From assembly GCA_017165825.1 (NCBI GenBank), contig CM029384.1, forward strand, positions 8,869,062 to 8,933,061: DNA of 64,000 bases, read 5' to 3'. Both the position numbers and the translations under genes were made by a program. Shown here one piece after another: positions 38,111-49,200 of the stretch; the first letter of the stretch is position 1, and each line of letters opens with the position of its first letter. The notes beneath the pieces were generated by a model, which did no database searches, was not told the origin of the DNA, and saw only the letters and a program-made list of their open reading frames with translations. The stretch is from Hepsetus odoe (Eukaryota > Chordata > Actinopteri > Characiformes > Hepsetidae).

Positions 38111-38215
38111 TGTAGCGGCCCATTACGAAATGTGACGCAGGTGAAGCAGTTCTGGCAAAAAGCATTTTATAACATCACACTTGAACACCCGTCTCAAGAG
38201 GCAGAGCTGGAGGTG

Positions 38216-38580
38216 TCAGAGAGAAAGATGCTGAGATGTTTGATGTTTGCTGGTTGTGACGAGGATGGACAGGATTAGTAATGAATATATTATTATTTTG
38301 GAGACAAAGTTAGAGAAGCAAGGTTGCATTGGTTTGGACATGTCCAGAGGAGAGACGAGGATTATATTGGAAGGAGGATGTTGTAGATGGAGCTGCCAGG
38401 AAAGAGGAAAAGAGGAAGACCAAAGAGGAAGTTTATGGACGTGGTGAGAGAGGACATGCAGATGGTCGGTTTGAAGGAGGAAGATGCAGAGGACAGGAAG
38501 AAATGGAAACCGTTGATCCACTGTGCTGACAGGAGCAGCCGAAAGAGAGAGAAGACGACATTAGAATACCCGTCTGTTGA
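38216..38580 (+). mobile_element. LINE 3' fragment (RTE-like reverse transcriptase tail)
   Basis: Frames read LHWFGHVQR, then MELPGKRKRGRPKRKFMDVV and REDMQMVGLKEEDAEDRKKW. This is the conserved C-terminus of RTE-type non-LTR retrotransposon ORFs in fish. It is 5'-truncated with frame breaks. Clade assignment is from recalled similarity. Confidence 0.8.
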
Positions 38581-38644
38581 GCAGGAGGTTGTGGATACAG
38601 CTCTATGCTGTTTTTACCATCTTCTGCCTAATTTGAGCCCCTGG

Positions 38645-38835
38645 GGCAGAGGTGCCTAGTGACTAGGGAGTTGGACACGGGCTTGGAAGGTTGTGGGTTT
38701 GAATCCCAGGCCAGTCAGTTGCCCTGAGCCACCCTTGAGCGGAAAAGCAGAGGCTGAATTTCATTGTGGCTCACTATGCGCTTTGCCTTGTTGCACAAGG
38801 ACAAAAAACAGCCTCTTTCACTTTTGAGTAAGTGA
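38645..38835 (+). repeat. SINE, GGCTCACTATGCGCTTTGCC member
   Basis: Head GGCAGAGGTGCCTAGTGACT, middle CAGTTGCCCTGAGCCACCCT, tail TTTCATTGTGGCTCACTATG. A diverged member of the family at 3071, sitting just after the LINE tail. Confidence 0.7.
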
Positions 38836-39017
38836 ACTGATGAGTAATTTTGAAATAACATTTTAAAATATTTTGTACAAAAAAGTTCAGTGGATGAGAA
38901 TGCAGTGAAAGGTTGTATACTACAGAGAGAAAAGGACCTATAGAGGTTCACTAGACAGAGAGACAAAGCAGGGGAGAATGTGCAGTAGATCAGGGCGATA
39001 TAGGATACATACATTTA

Positions 39018-39175
39018 CTTTTACATTTGCGGCATTTAGCAGAAGCTCTTATCCAGAGTGACTTCCATGTCCTAATTACAGGGACAGTCCCCCTGGAGAA
39101 ACTCAGGGTTAAGGGTCTTGCTCAGGAACCCAGTGGTGGTAGTGCCAGAGGTGGGATTCAAACCTGGGAACATAC
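39018..39175 (-). repeat. V-SINE, reverse, head-truncated
   Basis: Begins TACATTTGCGGCATTTAGCA and continues through CAGTCCCCCTGGAGAAACTC to GGTGGGATTCAAACCTGGGA; the tRNA-like head beyond the B box is missing. Confidence 0.82.
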
Positions 39176-39239
39176 TAAACAAGCATACTCACAAGTGAAC
39201 CGTCCGTGTTGAGCTGATGCAAAGAATACTATGAAGATT

Positions 39240-39945
39240 TTGAGGAGAATGAGAGAGAGAGAGAGCAGATTGGATGACGTGAGGAGAGTGAACCAGTAAG
39301 TGCAGCAAATAAGCAAGATGGAAGTAAGGGCAGCGATGAAGAGGATGAAGAACGGAAAGGCTGTTGGTCCAGATGACACATACCAGTGGAAGCATGGAGG
39401 TGTTTAGGAGAGATGGGAGTTTCTGACCAGATTGTTAACCCAACCTCAGAAAGAGGATGCCTGAGGAGAGGAGACAAAGTGTACAGGTACTTTCAAGAAT
39501 AAGGGTGATGCACAGAGCTGTAGGAACTATAGAGGGATAAAGTTGATCAGCCACACCATGAAGGTATGGGAAAGAGTGGTGGAAGCTAGGCTGAGAAAAG
39601 AGATGATTAGTGAACAGCAGTATGGTTTCATGCTGAGAAAGAGCACCACAGATGTAATGTTTGCTCTGAGGGTGTTGATGGAGAAGTATGATGTCTGCAG
39701 ATGACATTGTGATCCGTAGCAAAAGCTGTGTTTGGACATGTACAGAGGAGAGATGAGGATTAGATTGACAGAAGGATGTTGAGGATGGAGCCGCCAGGAA
39801 AGAGGAAAAGAGGAGGGTTATGGATGTTGAGAGGACATACAGGCAGTTGGTTTAACAGAGAAAGATGCAGAGGAGTGGGATACATGAAGACCGATGACCC
39901 GCTGTGGCAACCCCTAACAAGAATAGCCGAAAGAAGAAGCAGCTG
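39240..39945 (+). mobile_element. LINE fragment with reverse transcriptase motifs, internally deleted
   Basis: Reads RGIKLISHTMKVWERVVEAR, then STTDVMFALRVLMEKYDVC, then directly ADDIVIRS and RQERGKEE. The ADD catalytic motif follows the upstream block at once, so most of the palm region between them has been deleted, as has much of the region after it. Several stops; inactive. Same family as 38216-38580. Confidence 0.8.
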
Positions 39946-41755
39946 GTTCTAAAGAACAAGGTCTTTGCTGTCAGAAAATTAATACGGTTTGTTTTCCTCT
40001 TTAATTTCTATACATCAATTCTCAATTACTGTGAAAAAAAATCATGATGAAAGAAATACTGGTGGAGCCACTTTCTTAACTTTAAAGTTAAATTCTAAAT
40101 ATACATGTTTTTTTTTTAACTATATGGTAGTTTTGTCAGAATGAAGTTGCATTTAAACAGGAAAAGAACCATTTAACCCTTAAAATGGTTCTTTGAGTTG
40201 CAGCTGAAAAAGCTGAATGTCATTGCCAAGCTAAAAAAAAAACTATATATAATGCCGCTGTAGATGATCATTCCCATATGTCTCCACAAACACAACTATT
40301 CTCAATTTTATTTTTAGGGATGTCTGCTCTGCATTTGGTCTTTTTGTTGATTCCTTTGCTAAAATTCTTGAATTCTCGAATTTTTATTATCTTCTAGCCA
40401 CCATCTTACATGCTCACTCATACTCAAAGAAGACTAAAGACATGAAATAATTAAAAAAATTTATTTTTCCAATCCATACCACTCAAGATGATCAGCATAT
40501 TCTACAGTTAAATTCTCTTTTGTCCGTGTCCAGCAATGTGTCCTTCTGTTCAAACAGCGGATTAATTAGCAATTTATTACCAAAATGCCTAAACAGGAAA
40601 TCTTTGCAATGATAAAAACAATGAAACCAACAAATTGCTGCTGCTTTCCACACAGAAACAGCCCCAGAACAAGTCTGTTCCTGTCAGTCAGTTAAACACC
40701 CTGATCTGAAAGAAAGGAGCCAATAGCAAATTCTTAACGAATCTTAAAATAGCTATTATACCGCAGACCCACTTAAAAAATATAAAGAACAGCAAAGAAT
40801 AGTCACATGCTAACAGTGCTGAATCAACAATGACCTTATTTAACTTACCAAATTGCCATATTTTAAGTTGCATAAGAGTGATTATAGGAGGGACACTTAA
40901 AACCAAAAGCAAAAAAACAACATAAACTGGAAAACAAATCCAAGAAGAATGCTTTTTTAATTGGCTGGAAAGACTCATTTAGATTCTAGACATTAACTTT
41001 GCCTAATAAACATATGCTAGGTATCTATAATAGTTCCTGACTTATTCTGCATTAATGAACCCACAGGACTCTTCATCCTTTCTATCATTTTTAAACAATT
41101 CTTCCAGCTCTAGAAGTCCGTCCTGTTAGTCTGGCTGGTCTGAATAGTGGACAGTGTAGCTTTTTCTTTTTAGTGACATTTCACTTGTGTTCTCAGGTTG
41201 GTAAACAACTTTTTCTCTGTTTTGGTGGTACAGTAGCTAGTTTTCAGTTGTCATGAGTGCATAGATAACTGTAAAATACAATCAAAACATCTCACACTGT
41301 AAATACTAGCAGTGCTTTTCTCATTGCTTCTGTATTATTTTGGCAATCTATATCAATGTCTTTTTAAAATATATCCTTTTCAGGGTTTATCTTCTTCAGT
41401 CTGTACACCTAAGAATGCATAGTTTGGCTCCCCATCTCATCCTCTACTGCTTTCAGTTTATTGGCAAATTTGCTTCTTTTACCTCAGAAGTCCCAACGCT
41501 TAATTGCTTTTCTTTTACTAAGAGCATCTTTTCAGCTTTTAGGACTCTGGGCATATGATGACATTTTTCAAAAGGCACTGTTCCCTCACCTCTGCTTGTT
41601 GAGCTGGCTTTTCATCTACTAAGACTGCAAGGCTCTTTAGAAGCTGAAATGCTGAAAATTACTGCAACAAGGACTCACAAGCAAAATGTACCTGCAGGTA
41701 CATTTGGCAGCTCTTCACAGCTTATAGAGTGGTTCCACACTGAATTCCCAAGCTT

Positions 41756-42571
41756 TTAAGGTGATGGCTGTTCGCAGACCTCCCCATGAGCTGTTATGTC
41801 TGAACGTGTCTGAGGCTTCTTTGCTAGATCCATATCCAAGCTTGACTGCATGCCTCCTGGAGATGAAGGGAAACAGGCTTTAGATCTACTTCACCGTAAA
41901 CTTCAAGTTTAAGAGGAATTCTACTTTTCACAATACATGCACATTAGAATGGTAAAGGATGAGAATTCTAAAGATAGAAACTAAGTAACCTAGAGAGGTT
42001 TTATGTGAAAAGGTGACAATAGATAAAATTATGTATTTTCAGTTGTGGTGACCAGCTCAAGTTCTTGCTATGCAAATGTATATTTAAAAACCAGTGCTCC
42101 TACATGTGACTTTTGAGTTTTTATATAATAATGGTAAAATAACTGTTGATCTTAAATTTACACATTCTCCACATAAATCTCTGAACAATCTTTAAAACTA
42201 CTGTCTGGTTTTATTTATTGTGAATTAAACTCAGAATAACCCAGACTCACCATGGTAGGTCATTCTGTGGTTTCGTAAGCGATATTTCTGAATGAAGCCC
42301 AAATTACACAGACTGCACCAATAAGGTCTTTCACCTACACAAGATCAAAAGCATTCGCCAAGAAACACTGAAATTAACAAATGCTTGTGCAATCCGCTGT
42401 GGAAAGATCACATATATCTGCATCTGATACTTACAGGACTTACTGACCTGTATGAGTGTACACATGTCTGCGTAGATGGTAAGGACTGCAGAACGTGGCG
42501 GTGCAATGCTGACAGGTGTGCACTTTCACACTTTCCACTTTGTCTGAAAGGTCTTTATCCACTCTCGTTGG
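41756..42571 (-). CDS. Candidate alternative 3' zinc-finger exons
   Basis: Three minus-strand exons with matching phases: 42448-42571 (phase 0 in, 1 out), 42251-42334 (84 nt, phase 1/1) and 41756-41856 (phase 1, stop TAA at 41756). They encode VHTCQHCTATFCSPYHLRRH, then GERPYWCSLCNLGFIQKYRL, then a short tail, i.e. two C2H2 fingers joined by a canonical HTGERP linker that spans an intron. The phase-0 entry fits exons of the gene at 45482-55319 (for example exon 9), so these may be an alternative 3' end. A separate small gene or remnant is also possible. Confidence 0.6.
42251..42334 (-). CDS. Alternative finger exon b (84 nt)
   Basis: Acceptor CTTGTGTAG, donor CATG|GTGAGT. Exactly one 28-residue finger repeat: GERPYWCSLCNLGFIQKYRL RNHRMTYH. 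Confidence 0.62.
42448..42571 (-). CDS. Alternative finger exon a
   Basis: 124 nt after acceptor CTAATAAAG; 41 codons plus one base, ending ACAG|GTCAGT. Contains C2H2 finger CQHCTATFCSPYHLRRHVYT and the final H. Confidence 0.62.
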
Positions 42572-45481
42572 CTTTATTAGGAAACAGATAAAAAAAAAAT
42601 TACTGCTAATTGCAAAGACAAGTAGGGCAACCAATACATTTTAAAAAAGTCAACAGCAACCTGCTGCCAAAATAAAATTAACACTCTTCAAAAGCATTAA
42701 CATCTTTGGGAGGCTCCTGAACACAACTCTCTCAATTTTAAGAAAAGTCATAGCCGTAGGATCACACTCTCTCTTAAAGGTTTGCTGATATGAGCATTTG
42801 TTAGCTGACAAAAAAGAAAAGGTGATTAGTATTCTCCTCCAAGTGTGCTGAGTTGTTCTTTGATGTTGCATCAGTGACGGATTAACAAATGTCTGACTTC
42901 ACATCACAGTGTAAACCTTTATGAGCCTTCATCTTGGTAGAACTGTATGATGAAGTCAACCTAATTAACCAGTTGAACTGGCAATAAGTAAACTGGGGAG
43001 AAAACGACACCCATGGAAAACAGAGAGAAACGTGTTTTTTAAAATTCTAAAGACAAAAAAATCAAATGCTTTCTCCAGCTTTTAAACACTTTTATTTCTT
43101 CAGTGTAACAAAAACATTTAAAGAAACAATTCTATTTTTGAGTTGTGCAAATTCAGTTTTCTCTTTTTCCTTAACTGTACAGTAAACCCTCCCAAAACCC
43201 CTCAAAATCAGAAGCTATCATCTGGAATTACCTCTTAATGAAATAGCAAGAAAGTTTACCTGAGTTTGAACACAAGAGCTCCTTCTCCTCCTATCTAGAA
43301 TGTGTTCTGTCTCACTGCTTGGTTCAGCCTCTTAAATCTTGTCTTCACTATAGACAGTTCTAGTCTGACCGTAAGCTGTTGAGGTGCAGGGTGTTTCACT
43401 GGCCACATTTTTACTGCTAACAACGTTCCCTAGGATTGTCTGGAGGGAAATCCGTAGCACTTAAAAACAAGTCATAAGTGGGAGACCCTGCTGATTTACC
43501 AACATTTCAGTCTTGTACCATGAGCAGTGTCCAAAATAAGGAATCTAATGGGTTCTGGGTGAGGAATTGTCTATCACAAACTGTGCTACATAAACGGTCT
43601 TTAGATCATAGATTGAAATTTAGTGGGTTTTTTTTTTTTTTTACAACAGAGTGACTAGTAAGTACTGCAACTGCAGCTATCCAGAGTTATGTCAAGGTAT
43701 TTATGCTTGCACCTCTGTACACAATTAGCAACAGACAAAACTGCACTTAAAAAAAAGAAAAAAAATGCACAGCTCTCATTTGACATGTATCTTGGTGGCA
43801 TGATGATGAGCAGTCATGCACATTTCCCACCCTTTTCTCAACTGCATTGTGCAAGGTGATTCCTTTGCACCAGAGAAGATCAAGCAAGTGCTTCCTTTCT
43901 TTTTTTTAGCTCTTACTATAACTAAGCACCTTTGCCTCTCCTGGTTCTTCAGGTTGCAATGAATATATATGCGGTCATTCAAAGGGAAGTTCCTTGGAAT
44001 AAAAGTGTTCAAATATTGTGAAATTTGTACTAGATATTTGCAAACCAGAATCCTCAGCCTGAGGCTGAACCCTGCTCTGTTGATGACTGCTATAGGGAAA
44101 AGTTACAATAGATTACAAGTACAAGCAGCTTGAACAGCAAACAGAAAAAAAAATCTGCACACTGTAGCACAAGCCTGTTAATTTAAGGTGTGAAAAAGTT
44201 ACCTGGAGCATCGCATATATAGGGCCACAGAAAATAAATCTCAACAATACAATCATATGCCACTTAGATAACCAATATTTATATGTTACAATAGAGCTGC
44301 ACAATAACTTCAAAGAAGCTGATTACTGCTTTTGAAAAAAAAAAGGATTTAAAATTATTCTTATTTACACTGCCAAATGTGTTGTTGGCTTTGGACTACC
44401 AAGACTACATTCAAACTGAACACATAGCCCAGTCATACATAATATGTAATACTGTATATAATACTAAGCTTGTCTGTCAAACTGTCTTTTCATTGGAATA
44501 TCGATATAAAAGGCATAAAGATATAATGGGCCTAGAAGGAAAAAAAAAAGGTTCCAATCACTCACTATTCAGCATCACTAGTATACCCTGATCAGCTTTC
44601 AGCCTAGCTGAAAAGGGTGCAGATTATTCATAAATAGGGTAGTAGTGTGTGGTTAAACAAAAAGAAAACAATCCTCTTAAACTGATCAGGTACAGGACTG
44701 AGAATAAGAACTTTGTTTTTCAGGAAGCCTTAAGAACAATTCGTGAAAATGAAAAGAAGAAAAAAAAAAAAAAGTCTGGTTCTTAGACAGCGAAATATGA
44801 AAAAAGAGGGGTGGCTCAAGATTTTTGCAGAGTAGTGAAGTTCTCCCAGTGCTATTAAAAGAGCTCTGAGGCATGCATGTGTGTTAAGCGGATGGAAAGA
44901 GTGCAAATCTGAGCAAGGAAAAAGCATGAAAATGAAAAAGGATTGCAAAATATGCTTACATGCAGTTATATACAGACTGAGACTGTTCATTTAGCGCTTT
45001 CAACACCAATCAGAATCAAAACCTATGAAAACTAATATTCAACCACGCTTTTACAGCTGAGGTCCATAAGAATGTGAAAAACAAGACAGTGTCTTTTGTA
45101 ATGTCACCAAGTCAAAAAGATATGAAAGGAAGAAAAGCTATTAAGGATCAAGCTGATTAAACGATGTTTTTTGCACTTTTAAAGAAGGGATGAGGTCTAT
45201 AGAACACAAAACAACATGAGGGATACTCAGTAGGTTTTCTATGCTCTTTGCTGTTCTCACATACTTTGCTCAGCAGTTACGCTATCCCAACACCAAGAAC
45301 AAAATCAATTTATAGAATATGTCAGACCCTTTCTATACTGGGTCCTACCCAGTATGCAAGAGAAACAATTAATCAAAACAATTAAGAGGGGTTAATCTGT
45401 CACATTGACTTTGCTTCTTTGAATTCACTGCTCTGTCTGCCCAGTTCCTTTTTAATATCATCATCATCTAAACAAAGACAT
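42572..45481. other. Intergenic or intron sequence
   Basis: AT-rich, without recognisable exon, SINE or transposon. ATTAAA on the minus strand at 45451-45456, 26 nt after the exon 10 stop, could serve as a polyadenylation signal. Confidence 0.6.
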
Positions 45482-46252
45482 CTAGTCACGGTCGGGGCTA
45501 TTATTTTGACCAGTCTTTTCCATGTCTTCTTTACTGTGATCTTCAGAATTTAACATTTCCTTTACTGCTCTATAAGGAATACCTGTGTCTAAATCAGGGT
45601 TTTGCTGTGATGTAGTGTGAATATAATCCTTAACTATTTTACAACCAGGTTCTGGGGTATGGCCTTGAACAGGACACTTTGACTCTGGCTCAAGGGACCT
45701 CTGAACTATGCTGATCTTGTTTTTTAAATCAGTATCTGGAGTATGTAAACTGCTGACAGTGTCAGTTTGATTGGGCTCCCCTTTTGGTTCATTCCGCTCA
45801 CATATCAAAGCATGCTTCCAAAACTGATTCCTTTGATAAGATCCCTGACAGAAGACACAATGAACAAGGTCTTCATCCACGACAGCAACTGTGTTATCCA
45901 AATCTGAGATTTTTGTACTGCAAAGATTACTCAATAATTTCTTCCTCTCTTCTGAGGTTTTGCTCAAATGCAAAGCTTCTATGACCTCAGGTTCCCTAGA
46001 ATGGTCATACTTCAGATGCAGTTCTATTTTTCTACAAGCTTTACTGCAAAACCGACAGTACAGGGTTTTCTTGGCCTTTTTTGATTCTTTGCTCTCAGCT
46101 GAAGTTTTTGATGCCCTTTTGGAGGTTTGGTTTCTCAAAACTGGGTGATCCCCAGGTGCCTGAGCTGTTTGTTTTTCCATCACTGTTGTAGACTCTTTCT
46201 CTCCAAGGACTTCAGAGTTGTCTGTTGAATCATCCCCAGGTATGTCTGAAGC
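45482..46252 (-). CDS. Single-finger gene exon 10: two atypical fingers and stop
   Basis: 771 nt including TAG at 45482-45484. Finger 1 has C1350, C1353, H1363, H1368, with a short 9-residue spacer. Finger 2 is C2HC: C1416, C1419, H1431, C1435. Between them is HSREPEVIEALHLSKTSEER K. A similar finger-spacer-finger block is recalled from other repetitive teleost proteins. An internal GCA|GTAAAG could act as a phase-0 donor near the end. Confidence 0.78.
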   Translation of the reverse strand, partial: ASDIPGDDSTDNSEVLGEKESTTVMEKQTAQAPGDHPVLRNQTSKRASKTSAESKESKKAKKTLYCRFCSKACRKIELHLKYDHSREPEVIEALHLSKTSEERKKLLSNLCSTKISDLDNTVAVVDEDLVHCVFCQGSYQRNQFWKHALICERNEPKGEPNQTDTVSSLHTPDTDLKNKISIVQRSLEPESKCPVQGHTPEPGCKIVKDYIHTTSQQNPDLDTGIPYRAVKEMLNSEDHSKEDMEKTGQNNSPDRD

Positions 46253-49200
46253 CTTCAGCAAGATTTGAAAGAACACACAAACAATATATATACCTAATTA
46301 GAAACAAAACTAATGTATATCAGGGTCAAGAAATGCACCATAATAATCTATTAATGGGTATAATTCAGGCTATACTTGACCATATTCTAAAAATTTTTTT
46401 TAAAAAAACAAGCTATTTTTTCAGTCTTTCAACCCAACAGAGTTGCATACCTGGATAATTTCTTGCTTATTCTTCATTTCACAGCTCTTTTCTGCATTGA
46501 AGGTAGAGGTTATCTTGCCAGTATATCCTTGACTAGAGTGTACCTGCATGTGCAGTGACAGGGATGTACTACCAGCAAACATTAAACCACAAATCAAACA
46601 GGTAGAGCGGCTCTTCTGTCTCTTAGAATTTTCCTTTGTTTGTTGGATGGAGGTGGTCACTCCATCAATCTCATTTCTGTTACTGAGAAGGCCACCATAG
46701 ACATTCAGTTCTTTTGTTTTATCTGGTATGAATTCAACTTGGGAAACACCATCAGTGGCTTTTAGTGAGGAACTAATGAAAGGTGTTTGCACTCTACTTC
46801 CTGTTGAAATGCTCTTTTTATGAAGGTCATAAGACATATTTGACCAGTTATCATCCCCATCATCAACACCAGCACCACCATCATCATCGTCACTGTTGAC
46901 ATCTGAGAGGATCGTGCAAACTGAGTCTTGAACAGTTCGTTTTTGCAAGGCAGTGGAGCTGGATTTGGTTGAAATAAAGTCTGCTTGTAGTTTGTCATCA
47001 GAATTGTCATCAATAATCTCTGCTTGAAAAGGACCACCATATTTGAATAAAGAAAGAGATGGGATATCACATCCTGTTGTCACACTTGAGGTTTTACAAA
47101 CTGTGGCTTCTAAATGGTCAGGTTCTGCTGCCCTTGGCTCTAATTTACTTTTGTCGGTTGTCTGCTTGACATTAAGCAAAGAATAATCAAGGTTTCCTTC
47201 CAGCCCATCTTTTTGCCAAAATTTCGATTTTCTGCCTTCAAGGGATTCTGTGGTCTGTCGGTCCCCTATGCTGATAAGCCTCTGTTCATGGAGGGAGGTA
47301 TTTTCATAAGACCCAAAATCTGAATCCAGCACAACACAAACAATATCTGGATCATTTGTCTCAGATATAACAGTACAGTTTATGCCAGACGACATATTTC
47401 TGCTGTCATAATTGTTAGCATTTTCCAGTGGATTTTGGGGAAGATAGAGCTTCCCTAAGCGAGTTACAGCATTTTCTGTTTCTGTTTTTGCATCAGACGT
47501 TAGGTGCAGTTCATTGTCACCAATTTCAGCACTGACTGGTCTAAAATCACTCTTTCCAGGTGATGGCAAGGACTTGGATTCAGCAACAATTGGTTTCAAA
47601 ACAATTCTAGGCTGCAAATTGATGCTGTATATGGCACTGCGGACTGATTTTAAATCAGTTCTTAATTGTTTCATTCTGTGGTTGGAAGCAGCACCAGCTG
47701 ACTTCAGAAGTAGTCGGCCATATTTTCTGCCAGAGTGAACTGATAGAGGTTGAACAGATTCCATAGGCTCTGTAGTACTTGTATGATCTTGGGATACAGC
47801 AGAAGTTTGATTCCTAGTCACTGCGAATCCTCCATCCTTCTTTCTTTCACCATTGTTTTCTACTGCAGGCTGCAGGGAGGAAAGTTGGCAATTAGTCATT
47901 CTTAACACACTACATAAAAAGACTAATGTGATAACCCACTCTAATTGCTATTTTGTATGTTTGGGGAGAAAGTGAAACAAATGTAGATGTCAAGGCACTC
48001 AATGTATGGGTAAAAACAGCCCTTTATTGAGGAGGCATAGTTGCAGATGACCTGTTTATTATGGCCCGCAAACCTTTATTATATATGTATTGGCCACCTT
48101 ATCAAGATGCACTTTTTAACATGACAAGTTCAAATTGCTGGGACACTTGCTGCCTTATTACTAGCGATAATCTCTACTCATATAATGCAATTAAATGAAT
48201 CAAGGCATGGCTTATTAATTTTGTTCAGCCACGCTAAAGTCTTAATGGCAAATAACACTGGTATATAAACATCCACAGGCAGATCTGTTTTAGGATACAC
48301 TTTTTTGGCTTCCACATTGCTAAAGCTAAAAATACTGTGGACCGCCAAGTCCACATAACTAAATCAACAACTGAATAAACAATTAAGGCTGTTACATAAG
48401 CAGTATTCAAATCCTAGAGTTGGTGGACAGTGTCAAATTTATTTACAAAAGGAAAAACAGACAATCCATTCCTCAAAAGATGTCAGTCTGACATGCAGTC
48501 TTTTGTAGTCATCATGTGTTTCATCATAAGTTCTCCTACCTCCTGGCTGAGGGTATGAGGAACTCTTTGCCTTGTCAGGTCACCGTAAAATTGTTCTTTA
48601 CGTTCTCGGTAGGAGTATGGTTTCTCGCCTGAGTGGATCTGCATGTGCATCATCAGCCGCATTCCTCGTCGAAAGACTTTATCACAAAAGGGACAGGGAT
48701 ACAAAGCTTTACCTCCATCTTTTCCTTTCTGAACAGTAGAATCTTCAGTGGAGGATCCTTCTTGCGGCAACTAAAAATGGGAGGGAAAATCAGGTTTGAA
48801 AAATAGCAATACTTAAGTGGGGAAAAAAGAAAATAAAAATAAAAAAATCACTCGAAAATAAATACCTGTGTATCATTTTCCGCTTTCTTATCATTCACTT
48901 CTGTTTGCAAAGTCATCATTGCATCTCTGTGGCCGAGCATGTGCAGATTAAGCCAGTTCCTTCTAGCATATAATTTGCCACAGTGACTGCAGATGTAGCG
49001 ACCATTATTCTTCTTTAATGGCTCTTCGTTTTTGTTCACAGATGCCTGGACATCAGAAGAGGTATCCTCCTTCTCCTTTGAAGGCTTAACAGAAAAAGGA
49101 ATTAGGTAAACAAAAACTTCTCTAATGTAACAAACACAAATAAAGGCAAGTCATTCAAAAACCTGGGGGGCTTAAAAAAAGGATTACTCCATTCTTGATG

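Larger units (their letters stand above)
38111..41755. other. Repeat-rich interval
   Basis: Holds two RTE-like LINE fragments, a SINE and a V-SINE, plus AT-rich sequence at 40.0-41.5 kb. A minus-strand stretch at about 41596-41650 is open (LLKSLAVLVDEKPAQQAE) between an acceptor-like and a donor-like site and could be a small exon; it is not counted as a gene. Confidence 0.55.

Noticed and set aside
38387..38659. 90-aa plus-strand frame as a protein-coding gene
   Set aside because: It matches the C-terminus of an RTE-type LINE and is flanked by broken frames of the same element.
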